Assembly (NCBI GenBank): GCA_017445385.1
Contig: JAFSUG010000004.1
Span: 1-45,168 of the forward strand
Origin: Oscillospiraceae bacterium
GTDB lineage: Bacteria > Bacillota > Clostridia > Oscillospirales > Oscillospiraceae
DNA length: 45,168 nt
Direction: 5' to 3'
The position numbers and the translations under genes were made by a program. The notes under the pieces were generated by a model. It made no database searches and was not told the origin of the DNA. It worked only from the letters and a program-made list of their open reading frames with translations. Each line of letters opens with the position of its first letter. Within the stretch, counting starts at the first letter, position 1. Positions 32,177 through 39,722 of the stretch are shown one piece after another.

Positions 32177-32226
32177 GTAATCGTGTGAAAGCAGGTAATC
32201 GTGTGTTTGTAGAGAGTAATCGTATG
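32177..32226 (+). repeat. Three direct repeats GTAATCGTRTG (putative operator)
   Basis: Copies at 32177-32187, 32195-32205 and 32216-32226 start 18 and 21 bases apart, near helical-turn spacing on one face of DNA. They lie 60-110 bases upstream of the TATAAT (32286-32291) that serves the Xre-type gene. They may bind that regulator, or be arm-type sites of a lost integrase. Neither role is shown by the sequence. Confidence 0.5.
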
Positions 32227-32285
32227 AAAACTGATTTTCCGCTATTATTTTGCCGAAAGCAGTAGATTTTTTCACATTCTTATAT

Positions 32286-32291
32286 TATAAT
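32286..32291 (+). promoter_or_regulatory. -10 box of the restriction-modification operon
   Basis: TATAAT lies in tatattataatactg, 36 bases before the Xre start. No good -35 lies 16-18 bases upstream, so the promoter may need an activator. The nearby GTTATAAC (32295-32302) is a small palindrome. Confidence 0.5.
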
Positions 32292-32326
32292 ACTGTTATA
32301 ACCTTGCAAGTTGATGGAGGTGCCGT

Positions 32327-32542
32327 ATGAGCTTCTGTGATGATATAAGAGAACTTCGTCAAAAGTGCTTTCTGTCCCAAGAGGCTTTTGCTAAAGAACT
32401 TGGCGTTTCTTTTGCGACTGTAAACAGGTGGGAGTCAGGAAAAACAAAACCAACATATAAAACCATGAAACTGATTGATGAGTTTTGCAAAAAGAACAAT
32501 TTGAGTTTTGATATCAGAAGAGAGTTGGAGGAACAGGTATGA
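32327..32542 (+). CDS. Xre-type HTH regulator (possible R-M controller protein)
   Basis: A 71-residue protein made almost entirely of one Cro/C1-type helix-turn-helix: IRELRQKCFLSQEAFAKELGVSFATVNRWESGKTKPTYKTMKLIDEF. GGAGGTG precedes the start. Its size and position, directly ahead of and overlapping the nuclease gene by 4 bases, resemble controller (C) proteins that delay restriction until methylation is complete. The direct repeats at 32177-32226 are candidate binding sites. The link to control of restriction is inference. Confidence 0.85.
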   Translation: MSFCDDIRELRQKCFLSQEAFAKELGVSFATVNRWESGKTKPTYKTMKLIDEFCKKNNLSFDIRRELEEQV

Positions 32543-33528
32543 GTACATATTATCTTAAGAAATGTGGTCATCAGGAATTAGGCAGCGTCGGTGCGGATGG
32601 ACGTCCGAACAGAGGCAGATACTTACTGACTTCAATGAACGAGGATGTATTATCGTTTTTTCCTCCGCTGTCTACCGCTCAATTGAACGATTCTGCACTT
32701 TTGCCGATAATCCCGTTGTATTCGGGAGATAAAGTGTACTGTAATTTCGTATATCATAATGATAAATTCCACGGCTCCACAGCTGTTCATCCGAGAAACG
32801 AGTACAGATTGTATTTGAATCGTTCTCTTGAAGGGGATACTTTCCGTTTCCGTGAAAATGACATTGCTGTTTTCAGAATTGAAGAATTTACAGAGGATGA
32901 CATGACGCAAAATGTCTATCTTCTCGATCTTGTTCCTAACGATAACTCTGCATATTACAGAGAACTAAACCAAATAATTGAGGATTCTCCCATTCGCGGC
33001 GGGTATGGAATGTATAATGGTACACTTCCGGATTTTGAAATGCACGCAGAAAATACGCTGACGCAGCATAACGCCGTTACAGTGATTGATGATACTGTAA
33101 CAAGAAGGATCGAAGATACCCCTGCCAATAATATAGCAGATTTGTTCAATGCGGCGACATTCAGAGACTTTGTCATGACCGGTTATAACTACCTTTGTGC
33201 TGTTACAGGAACCGTAATCCGTTATCAGGACTTCACCAACCTGGAAGCCGCTCATATTAAGCCTCGCAGTCATGGTGGGCTATACTTGCCCAATAATGGT
33301 ATTGCGATGTGCAGGGATTTGCACTGGGCTTTTGATAAAGGATTTTTCACATTAACAGATGATCTGAAGATACAGGTGCATCCGCAAATTCAAAGTGATT
33401 ATTTAAGAGCATTCGACAATCAAAGTATTCGGATTCCGGGTAATCCCTTCTTTGTCCCGGATGTGGAAAACATTCGGTATCATCGCGAAGCGGTCTATGG
33501 CTTGTTTTTGACAACCGGAAGACTTTAA
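32539..33528 (+). CDS. HNH endonuclease, probable restriction enzyme
   Basis: A 329-residue protein. Residues 216-275 hold an HNH_2-type nuclease module: YLCAVTG (C220), LEAAHIKPRSHGG (H239), NNGIAMC (N253) and LHWAFDKGFF (H262). The first 200 residues are not a family I can name. They include a strand-rich stretch (TFRFRENDIAVFRIEEF, 101-117) that may read DNA. The start overlaps the Xre gene by 4 bases (ATGA). Two cytosine methyltransferases follow at once, so it is most simply the restriction subunit of a type II-like system. AT-rich codon use differs from that of the flanking core genes. Confidence 0.82.
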   Translation: MSTYYLKKCGHQELGSVGADGRPNRGRYLLTSMNEDVLSFFPPLSTAQLNDSALLPIIPLYSGDKVYCNFVYHNDKFHGSTAVHPRNEYRLYLNRSLEGDTFRFRENDIAVFRIEEFTEDDMTQNVYLLDLVPNDNSAYYRELNQIIEDSPIRGGYGMYNGTLPDFEMHAENTLTQHNAVTVIDDTVTRRIEDTPANNIADLFNAATFRDFVMTGYNYLCAVTGTVIRYQDFTNLEAAHIKPRSHGGLYLPNNGIAMCRDLHWAFDKGFFTLTDDLKIQVHPQIQSDYLRAFDNQSIRIPGNPFFVPDVENIRYHREAVYGLFLTTGRL

Positions 33529-33541
33529 GGAGCGGATGAAG

Positions 33542-34606
33542 ATGAATGCTATTGATTTGTTTTGCGGTGCCGGCGGGCTCTCAAAAGGCTTTATGGACGC
33601 CGGCTTCTCAATAATTGTTGGCGTGGATAACGATCAGGATGCCCTTAACACATTTGCTCTTAATCACAATGGAGCTATTGCATTAAACGAAGACCTTTCA
33701 AATCAGGAGACTTTTGATAAAATCAAGCAAATTGCCGGTGAGCGTTCTATTGATGTAATTATCGCAGGACCTCCGTGTCAGGGATTCTCTCTTACGGGAC
33801 CTCGCAATTTTGATGATGCTCGAAACAAGCTTTATCTCGCAGTTTTGGAAATGGTCAAGCAGTATAAGCCAAAGGGTTTTATTATTGAGAATGTTCCCGG
33901 AATGGCCACTCTGTATGAAGGGCAAATAAAAAACGAGATATTAAGACGTTTTCGTGAAATGGGGTATAACATCGAATGCCGTGTGCTGAAGGCATGCGAT
34001 TACGGTGTTCCTCAAATGAGAAAAAGGCTTGTTTTTATGGGTGTCCGTCAGGACATAGGTCAACCGCATTTCCCCGAACCGACCTTTGGACCCGGCACAG
34101 AAAAGCCGTATATTACCTGTAGAGAAGCCATTTCTGATTTACCTACCAGAATCAATGGACTTGGTCTTGATGTGGATAAGTACTGTGGACCTGCATTGAC
34201 AGAATACCAAAAGTCAATGAGAGGCAATTGTACGATTCTGCACAACCATGTTGCAACGGATCACAAAGACTTTGTCAAAGCTACAATTGCCCTTGTACCG
34301 GAAGGCGGAAATTATAAGGATTTGCCGGCGGGAGTCGGTGAAAGCAGAAACTTCCATATGGCTTGGACTCGTTTGGATGGAAATGCTCCTGCCCGTACTG
34401 TGGACACCGGTCATCGAAATCTGTTCCATTATGAGCTGAATCGGATTCCGACCGTAAGAGAAAGCGCCCGCATTCAGTCTTTCCCGGATGGTTTTGTTTT
34501 TACAGGGACAAGAACTAAACAGGACAGGCAAGTCGGGAACGCAGTACCGCCTCTCCTCGGCTATGCTTTGGGAAAAGAGCTGCTTGCAATAATAGGAGAA
34601 GAATAA
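33542..34606 (+). CDS. DNA (cytosine-5) methyltransferase 1
   Basis: A 354-residue C5-cytosine methyltransferase with the full motif set: AIDLFCGAGG (motif I, residues 3-12), AGPPCQGFS with catalytic C79 (motif IV), IENVPG (motif VI, from 115), PQMRKRLVFMG (motif VIII), a target-recognition region around 215-280, and RIQSFPDGF...RQVGNAVPP (motifs IX-X). AAGGAG lies nine bases before 33542; ATG at 33536 is in frame but only three bases from that site. It follows the HNH gene with a 13-base gap and should protect host DNA at one strand or site. Confidence 0.93.
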   Translation: MNAIDLFCGAGGLSKGFMDAGFSIIVGVDNDQDALNTFALNHNGAIALNEDLSNQETFDKIKQIAGERSIDVIIAGPPCQGFSLTGPRNFDDARNKLYLAVLEMVKQYKPKGFIIENVPGMATLYEGQIKNEILRRFREMGYNIECRVLKACDYGVPQMRKRLVFMGVRQDIGQPHFPEPTFGPGTEKPYITCREAISDLPTRINGLGLDVDKYCGPALTEYQKSMRGNCTILHNHVATDHKDFVKATIALVPEGGNYKDLPAGVGESRNFHMAWTRLDGNAPARTVDTGHRNLFHYELNRIPTVRESARIQSFPDGFVFTGTRTKQDRQVGNAVPPLLGYALGKELLAIIGEE

Positions 34607-34607
34607 A

Positions 34608-35825
34608 ATGGGTAACATCAATACCATTGACTTGTTTGCCGGATGTGGCGGTCTTTGTGAAGGATTTGAGATGTCTGGGCATTACAACACATTAGCTTGT
34701 GTGGAATGGGAAAAAGCCCCCTGCGCTAATTTGGAAAAGCATCTCAGAGAGAAATGGAACTATTCAGACGCCGATCAGCGTGTGCTGCGTTTTGATATTC
34801 AGCGTACAGAAGAACTGTTCTGCGGTTGGGATGATCCTGAATATGGTCATTCCAAAGGTCTTGATGCACTTGTCGGTGGGAAAAGAGTAGACTTGATTAT
34901 TGGCGGTCCTCCTTGCCAGGCATATTCTGTTGCCGGAAGAATCCGAGACGAACATGGAATGAAAGAAGATTATCGTAATTTTCTCTTTGAAAGCTATGTG
35001 AGAGTACTCAAGCATTTTCAGCCAAAGGCATTCGTGTTTGAAAATGTTCCGGGAATCCTCAGTGCAAGACCAACCGGGGAACCGATTATTGATATCATTC
35101 GGCAAACGTTTGATGAGTCAGGATATGTCGTATTGGATGATTTGTCAAAGGCAATTATCGATTTTTCAGAGTATGGTGTTCCGCAAAATAGAAATCGGAT
35201 CATTATTTTTGGCTTGAGCAAAAAAGAGTTCGGTGAAAATGCGCCTGATATTCTCAATGACTTTTATGCAAAGATTCTTCCTTCCTTCAAGGTGAAAAAG
35301 AAATCGACCGTTCGTGATGCAATAGGCGATTTGCCCGCTTTATACCCAACAGAAGAATTCAAAATTGACGGCAAAAAGTATTCGCATACTATGCCGGAAA
35401 GCGGACCGGCAAACCATTCTTCCAGATGGCACAGCAAGCGGGATCAATCCATATTCCGTATGTTGGCAGATGATATTGCTTCCGGAGAGAAGAAATATGT
35501 TTCAACTGCGGCTCTCAAGCAGTTATATACTGACATAACGGGACGCGAATCCAATATCCATAAATATTATGTGTTAAGGTGGGATGAACAGAGCAATCTG
35601 ATCCCCGCACACTTATTTAAGGACGGCTTGCGTCATATCCATCCTGATGGAAAACAAGCCAGAAGTATAACTGTGCGTGAAGCAGCTCGTCTTCAGGGAT
35701 TCCCCGATGATTATGAATTTATCGGCACACAGGCTGACGAATACAAAATGATTGGGAATGCAGTGCCGCCCATCTTTTCGGAGAAATTGGCTCAAGCTGT
35801 TTATTCATTGTTGTTGAGCGAATAG
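34608..35825 (+). CDS. DNA (cytosine-5) methyltransferase 2
   Basis: A 405-residue C5-cytosine methyltransferase, clearly different from its neighbour. TIDLFAGCGG (motif I, residues 6-15), GGPPCQAYS with C103 (motif IV), FENVPG (from 144), PQNRNRIIIFG (motif VIII), a longer target-recognition region (about 215-330) and REAARLQGFPDDYEF...MIGNAVPP (motifs IX-X). It starts one base after the first methyltransferase stops (TAAaATG). Two unlike C5 methylases in one operon are expected when the recognition site is asymmetric and each strand needs its own enzyme (inference). Confidence 0.93.
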   Translation: MGNINTIDLFAGCGGLCEGFEMSGHYNTLACVEWEKAPCANLEKHLREKWNYSDADQRVLRFDIQRTEELFCGWDDPEYGHSKGLDALVGGKRVDLIIGGPPCQAYSVAGRIRDEHGMKEDYRNFLFESYVRVLKHFQPKAFVFENVPGILSARPTGEPIIDIIRQTFDESGYVVLDDLSKAIIDFSEYGVPQNRNRIIIFGLSKKEFGENAPDILNDFYAKILPSFKVKKKSTVRDAIGDLPALYPTEEFKIDGKKYSHTMPESGPANHSSRWHSKRDQSIFRMLADDIASGEKKYVSTAALKQLYTDITGRESNIHKYYVLRWDEQSNLIPAHLFKDGLRHIHPDGKQARSITVREAARLQGFPDDYEFIGTQADEYKMIGNAVPPIFSEKLAQAVYSLLLSE

Positions 35826-35841
35826 TGTTGTGCTTTTGTCC

Positions 35842-35867
35842 ATAGAATAATAAAGATATTATTCTAT
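35842..35867. promoter_or_regulatory. Perfect palindrome ahead of the AIPR gene
   Basis: ATAGAATAAT (35842-35851) and ATTATTCTAT (35858-35867) are perfect inverted arms around AAAGAT. There is no T run, so it is not a normal terminator. It is more likely an operator or an mRNA structure between methyltransferase 2 and the AIPR gene. It includes no convincing promoter of its own. Confidence 0.55.
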
Positions 35868-35940
35868 CGGAGATGAGTATATGCTTAACAATTATGAATC
35901 TATACCATACAGAGAAACGATAATCGTTGGAGGCATAAAA

Positions 35941-37677
35941 ATGGATAGAATAACCCAAAGTATGATGGAGGCATTTAAAACTGATTTAAGTGTTTCCGAA
36001 AACGATCCCACTCTATTGTTCGAACATTTTGTTAATTACTGCATAGTGAACAATGTTTATGGATTAAATGATTTTGACATAGAAGATATCACTACCGGTA
36101 ATAGCACGCAAGGAATCGATGGTATTGCGATTGTTGTCAATCAAAAGCTTATTAACACGACCGATGACATCGACACATTAATTTCTTATAACCAAACTAT
36201 TTCTGTAAAGTTTGTATTAATACAGGCAAAAACATCACCTTCCTTCAATAATATGGAAATCTCCAATTTACTGACATACACAAAATTGTTTTTTAGTGAT
36301 GATAATTCAATGTTTGTTACGCCTGAAATGCAAAAATTCATAGAACTCAAAGATTATATTTTTTCCAAAGGCAACAAACTTAAAAAGAATCCAGAGCTAT
36401 TGCTTTATTATGTTACATTAGGAAGTTGGAACGATGATCAAAACCTTGAAGCAACAGTAACAGTTGGAAAAGAAACCCTTAAATCAACTAATCTGTTTTC
36501 AAATATTGATTTTATTCCTTGTGGCTCTGCTGAAATACAATCATTGTATCGAAAAACAAAAGCAAAGTTGACAGCCACTTTTAAATTTGAAAAAAGGATA
36601 ACTATGTTCTCGATTAATGATGAAATCGGTTATAGTGGAGTATTGCCTTTTAGAGAGTTTAAAAAGCTTATTCTTGAAGAAAATGGAACGGTCAAACCTG
36701 TTTTTGAAGATAATATAAGAGATTATCTTGGACCCAATTCTGATGTCAATCAAAGCATTCGTGAAACAATCAGGTCTGGCAATGTTAATGCGTTCAGTAT
36801 GTTAAATAACGGTATTACCATTGTTGCTTCAAGCATTTCGATTCCCGGTGATACTGCGACTATTGAAGACTATCAGATCGTTAATGGGTGTCAAACAAGC
36901 AATATATTGATTGAAAACATGGATTTGTCCGAAAACATTGATGATTTGATTATTCCAGTTCGAATAATTGCAACAACAAATGAGAGCCTAAAGAACGATA
37001 TAACAAAGGCGACAAATAGCCAAACAGCTATTAAGAAAGAACAATTAGAAGCTTTGTCCACATTCCAGAAAAATCTTGAGGAATACTATAAAACCTATAC
37101 TGCTCCTGATGCGCTTGTATATGAAAGAAGGACTGGGCAATATAGAGATAGTGATATCCCCAATAATAGAATAGTGACTATTCCAACCCAAATTAAAGCA
37201 GTATCAGCAATGTTTTTAAACGAACCAAGCGCAGTATCCGGCCAATACGGCACAGTAGCGAAGAGGGTTGGCAATAAAATATTCAAGACAACGGACAAGT
37301 TGATAATGTATTTCGTAAGTGCATTAGCATTATTTAGAATCGAGAACTTGTTCAAAGCAAATAAGATTGATAAAAAATACAGAAGAAGCAGATATCACGC
37401 AATGATGTTGTTTAGGATAACTATGTCAACCGAAGACTTGCCAAAATTTAACCAACGCAAAATGGAAACATACTGTCAGAATCTTTTGAAAATTCTAAAC
37501 GACAACGAAAAGTGCGAGAAAGTATTCAAAGCAATTGTTGACTTCATCGTATTAAATGGGGCCGAAATCGACATTGATCATCGCAAGTGTTTTGAGAGAA
37601 AGGAAACAACAGATTTTCTTCTTTCTAAGGTTGAGGAACTTTCAGCGTATGTGAATAGTGCTCTTGAGGCAAATTGA
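35941..37677 (+). CDS. AIPR-family anti-phage protein with nuclease-like N-terminus
   Basis: A 578-residue protein of the AIPR (abortive infection phage resistance) family. The centre carries the hallmark NAFSMLNNGITIVAS followed by IEDYQIVNGCQTSN and TNSQTAIKKEQL. The N-terminal 110 residues have STQGIDGIAI (D60) and FVLIQAKTS (Q95, K97), a pattern matching the PD-(D/E)xK nuclease core. It would act as a phage-triggered nuclease, perhaps as a back-up to the R-M system beside it (inference). TGGAGG supports the start at 35941. An in-frame ATG at 35881 also has GGAG upstream and would add 20 residues. It is the most AT-rich gene of the window. Confidence 0.85.
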   Translation: MDRITQSMMEAFKTDLSVSENDPTLLFEHFVNYCIVNNVYGLNDFDIEDITTGNSTQGIDGIAIVVNQKLINTTDDIDTLISYNQTISVKFVLIQAKTSPSFNNMEISNLLTYTKLFFSDDNSMFVTPEMQKFIELKDYIFSKGNKLKKNPELLLYYVTLGSWNDDQNLEATVTVGKETLKSTNLFSNIDFIPCGSAEIQSLYRKTKAKLTATFKFEKRITMFSINDEIGYSGVLPFREFKKLILEENGTVKPVFEDNIRDYLGPNSDVNQSIRETIRSGNVNAFSMLNNGITIVASSISIPGDTATIEDYQIVNGCQTSNILIENMDLSENIDDLIIPVRIIATTNESLKNDITKATNSQTAIKKEQLEALSTFQKNLEEYYKTYTAPDALVYERRTGQYRDSDIPNNRIVTIPTQIKAVSAMFLNEPSAVSGQYGTVAKRVGNKIFKTTDKLIMYFVSALALFRIENLFKANKIDKKYRRSRYHAMMLFRITMSTEDLPKFNQRKMETYCQNLLKILNDNEKCEKVFKAIVDFIVLNGAEIDIDHRKCFERKETTDFLLSKVEELSAYVNSALEAN

Positions 37678-37704
37678 CAAAATTTAATTGCTGAATAAGC
37701 AGAA

Positions 37705-37755
37705 AGACCACACCAAAGGTTATAATACCTCTGATGTGGTCTTCTTCTGTTTTGC
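37705..37755 (+). terminator. Terminator-like hairpin after the AIPR gene
   Basis: AAGACCACACC (37705-37715) pairs with GATGTGGTCTT (37734-37744) with one G-T/C mismatch. An inner AGG/CCT pair and a CTTCTTCTGTTTT tail follow. It probably ends the island operon. Confidence 0.6.
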
Positions 37756-37762
37756 CGTTTGA

Positions 37763-37813
37763 AGGTGTCACTCAAATCTGATTTTCAATAAATCCCTAAA
37801 TGAGTGATACCTT
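37763..37813. repeat. 13-bp imperfect inverted repeat at island right edge
   Basis: AAGGTGTCACTCA (37763-37775) and TGAGTGATACCTT (37801-37813) are inverted copies with one mismatch around 25 AT-rich bases. No T run follows on either strand. It sits at the point where composition returns to the core-genome type and may mark the island boundary. Confidence 0.45.
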
Positions 37814-37829
37814 AGCGTTCCTTTTATTT

Positions 37830-39443
37830 TTATCCCCAAAGGGCGGAGAGCATGGGGACGACTTGCTTTTTGCGCGATACAACGTCCGGCAGGAAGCAGA
37901 CGTGGTCTTTGAGCGACTGCCCGAATGCCTGGCGGAAGATTTCCTCGTTGCCGAGGAAAAGCATCTGCGTACCAACGGCAAGCACGTCCGTCAGCATAAC
38001 GATCATGAATTCCAGCTTCTTTTCCTTGCAGTGGGCTTTCATCACGGCGAGGAAATCGTCCTTGCGGCCCAGCATCTTGCCGGCGTCCACGCAGGTGATC
38101 TGGCTGATGCCGAAATCGTGATCGGCGATATGGAATGCCTTGTAATCGGTGAAGATCATCGAGTCAACAGGGCGGTCGTCCGAAGCCGAGGCGGAGAAGA
38201 TATCACGGCCGAGATCGTCAAGATTAAGCCCTGCGATACGCGCCATGCGCTCCGCCATGAGGCGGTCTTTCTCCGTGCAGGTGGGGGACTTGAACATAAC
38301 CGTATCGGCAACGATTGCCGCGGCGATCAGCCCTGCGAGGCTTTCCGACGGCATCAGTCCGTGCTCCTGATACATCGAGGCGACGATCGTTGCGGTTGAG
38401 CCGACCGGCTCGTTGCGCATGTAGATCGGGTTCGCGGTTTGAATATCCGCGAGGCGGTGATGGTCGATGATTGCGAGGATCTCCGCTTGGTCGAGACCGG
38501 GAACGGACTGCGCCGCCTCGTTGTGGTCAACGAGAACAACGCGCTTGCGCTTCGGGCGCAGCAGGTGATAGCGGCTCAGACAGCCGACGACCTTATCGTT
38601 TTCATCGAGAATGGGATAGCTTTTGCGGCGGCTCTGCAAAACCTTTTCGCGCACGTCATCTACGAAATCGTCCAAATGGAAGACTTGCAGCGCATTCGTG
38701 CGGCAAACTCTGCCGACGGGGATTGCGTGATAGATCAGCCGCGCAGCGCGGAACGGATCGAACGGCGTTGAGATGACGCAGGTTTCCGTTACGTCCTTAA
38801 GCAGCTCTTTTGAAACCTCCGCCTGCGAGAGAATGAGGCAGTTGACTTTTTCGTCGATTGCGCGGCGGATCATCTCCACCTGTTCGCCGCAGACGATCAC
38901 GTTATCCTTGCCGGAAAACAGCAGCCCGTCGCGGCTGTGCGGCAGGGCGATGGAAACAACGCCGCTGATACTGTCGATCCGGCATGCCTTATTCAGCACT
39001 TCGCCCTCAAGAACGCTCAAAAGGTTGAAAAGGGGAATTTCTTTCACGCGGCTGTCTTCGATTGTGCCGATTTCGTAGTCGGTGATATTGCTCGCGGAAA
39101 GCGTGCCGTAAAGGCTGCCGTCGGGGTTCAGCACCGGAATGCTGGGAAGCGAGCGGTCCGCTTGCAGGATATCCCATGCGTGGCGCAGCGTAACGGCGGC
39201 AGAGAGCGTGGGCGGCGTATCGAAAGCGAGGTCGCGCACCTGCGTGCGCATCGTCTGGATCAGCATCGGCGGCTCTGCGCCGAATCGGTCGAGCAGGTAC
39301 TGCGTTTCATCGCTTAAACCGCCAAGCCGTGCCGGAACGAACGAACGGTCGCCCAGCGCGCCGCGCAGCGCGGCATACGCCATCGCCGATACGATTGAAT
39401 CGGTGTCCGGGTTTTTATGCCCGGTGACGTAGATGGATTCCAT
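37830..39443 (-). CDS. ppaC: Family II Mn-dependent pyrophosphatase with CBS/DRTGG regulatory domains
   Basis: A 537-residue DHH-superfamily inorganic pyrophosphatase. The N-terminal GHKNPDTDS (H9, D13, D15) binds Mn. Residues about 70-300 are an inserted regulatory region with a pair of CBS domains (SIPVLNPDGSLYGTLSASNI; RKSYPILDENDKVVGCLSRYHLL) around a DRTGG domain. The second half has LVDHNEAAQS, IIDHHR, VGSTATIVA and C-terminal SRKKQVVP. It hydrolyses PPi in the cytosol, and the CBS pair lets adenine nucleotides tune activity, as known for clostridial enzymes. GGAGG supports the start at 39443. A minus-strand promoter lies upstream. Confidence 0.93.
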   Translation of the reverse strand: MESIYVTGHKNPDTDSIVSAMAYAALRGALGDRSFVPARLGGLSDETQYLLDRFGAEPPMLIQTMRTQVRDLAFDTPPTLSAAVTLRHAWDILQADRSLPSIPVLNPDGSLYGTLSASNITDYEIGTIEDSRVKEIPLFNLLSVLEGEVLNKACRIDSISGVVSIALPHSRDGLLFSGKDNVIVCGEQVEMIRRAIDEKVNCLILSQAEVSKELLKDVTETCVISTPFDPFRAARLIYHAIPVGRVCRTNALQVFHLDDFVDDVREKVLQSRRKSYPILDENDKVVGCLSRYHLLRPKRKRVVLVDHNEAAQSVPGLDQAEILAIIDHHRLADIQTANPIYMRNEPVGSTATIVASMYQEHGLMPSESLAGLIAAAIVADTVMFKSPTCTEKDRLMAERMARIAGLNLDDLGRDIFSASASDDRPVDSMIFTDYKAFHIADHDFGISQITCVDAGKMLGRKDDFLAVMKAHCKEKKLEFMIVMLTDVLAVGTQMLFLGNEEIFRQAFGQSLKDHVCFLPDVVSRKKQVVPMLSALWG

Positions 39444-39474
39444 AAAGATTCCTCCGTATAGCATTTATGGAGAT

Positions 39475-39502
39475 AGTATACCACAGATTTCCAAAAGTGA
39501 AA
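39475..39502 (-). promoter_or_regulatory. Promoter of the pyrophosphatase gene
   Basis: Minus strand TTTCAC (39502-39497), 16 bases, TATACT (39480-39475). Confidence 0.6.
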
Positions 39503-39543
39503 GACTCTTTTTTTAATCTGTCGCCGCAGGAAATACAAAAGGA

Positions 39544-39576
39544 CGGCGCAATCCTTAAACAATTCGGATTGCGCCG
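39544..39576. other. Perfect hairpin in the ppaC-glyA gap
   Basis: CGGCGCAATCC (39544-39554) and GGATTGCGCCG (39566-39576) are perfect inverted arms of 11 bp with an 11-base loop. There is only a weak T-rich tail (CTTTGTT) on the plus strand. It lies between two divergent genes, so it has no upstream gene to terminate. The rest of this 279-bp gap holds the two promoters and nothing else I recognise. Confidence 0.45.
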
Positions 39577-39660
39577 CTTTGTTCGGCACGTTGCGCCTGT
39601 TCCATGTTATGGCAGCTTGCCGCAATGCATGTAAACTTTGCGTCAGCGCGTATCCTTAGC

Positions 39661-39698
39661 TTGACGGTATGCCCCGATTGTGATACAATCGGGGCATA
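39661..39698 (+). promoter_or_regulatory. glyA promoter inside a perfect palindrome
   Basis: TTGACG (39661-39666), 17 bases and TACAAT (39684-39689) with an extended TG form a strong promoter. The spacer and -10 lie within a perfect 14-bp inverted repeat: TATGCCCCGATTGT (39668-39681), GAT, ACAATCGGGGCATA (39685-39698). A dimeric repressor bound here would block RNA polymerase. The regulator is not known. Confidence 0.72.
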
Positions 39699-39722
39699 AA
39701 ATTTGCGTTTGGAGGTCTTGCA

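Noticed and set aside
32177-32226. CRISPR array
   Set aside because: Three 11-base repeats with 7-10-base gaps are far too short for CRISPR repeats and spacers, and no cas genes are present.
39577-39722. Glycine riboswitch before glyA
   Set aside because: No tandem aptamer core is visible, and the promoter starts transcription only about 25 bases before the gene, leaving no room.
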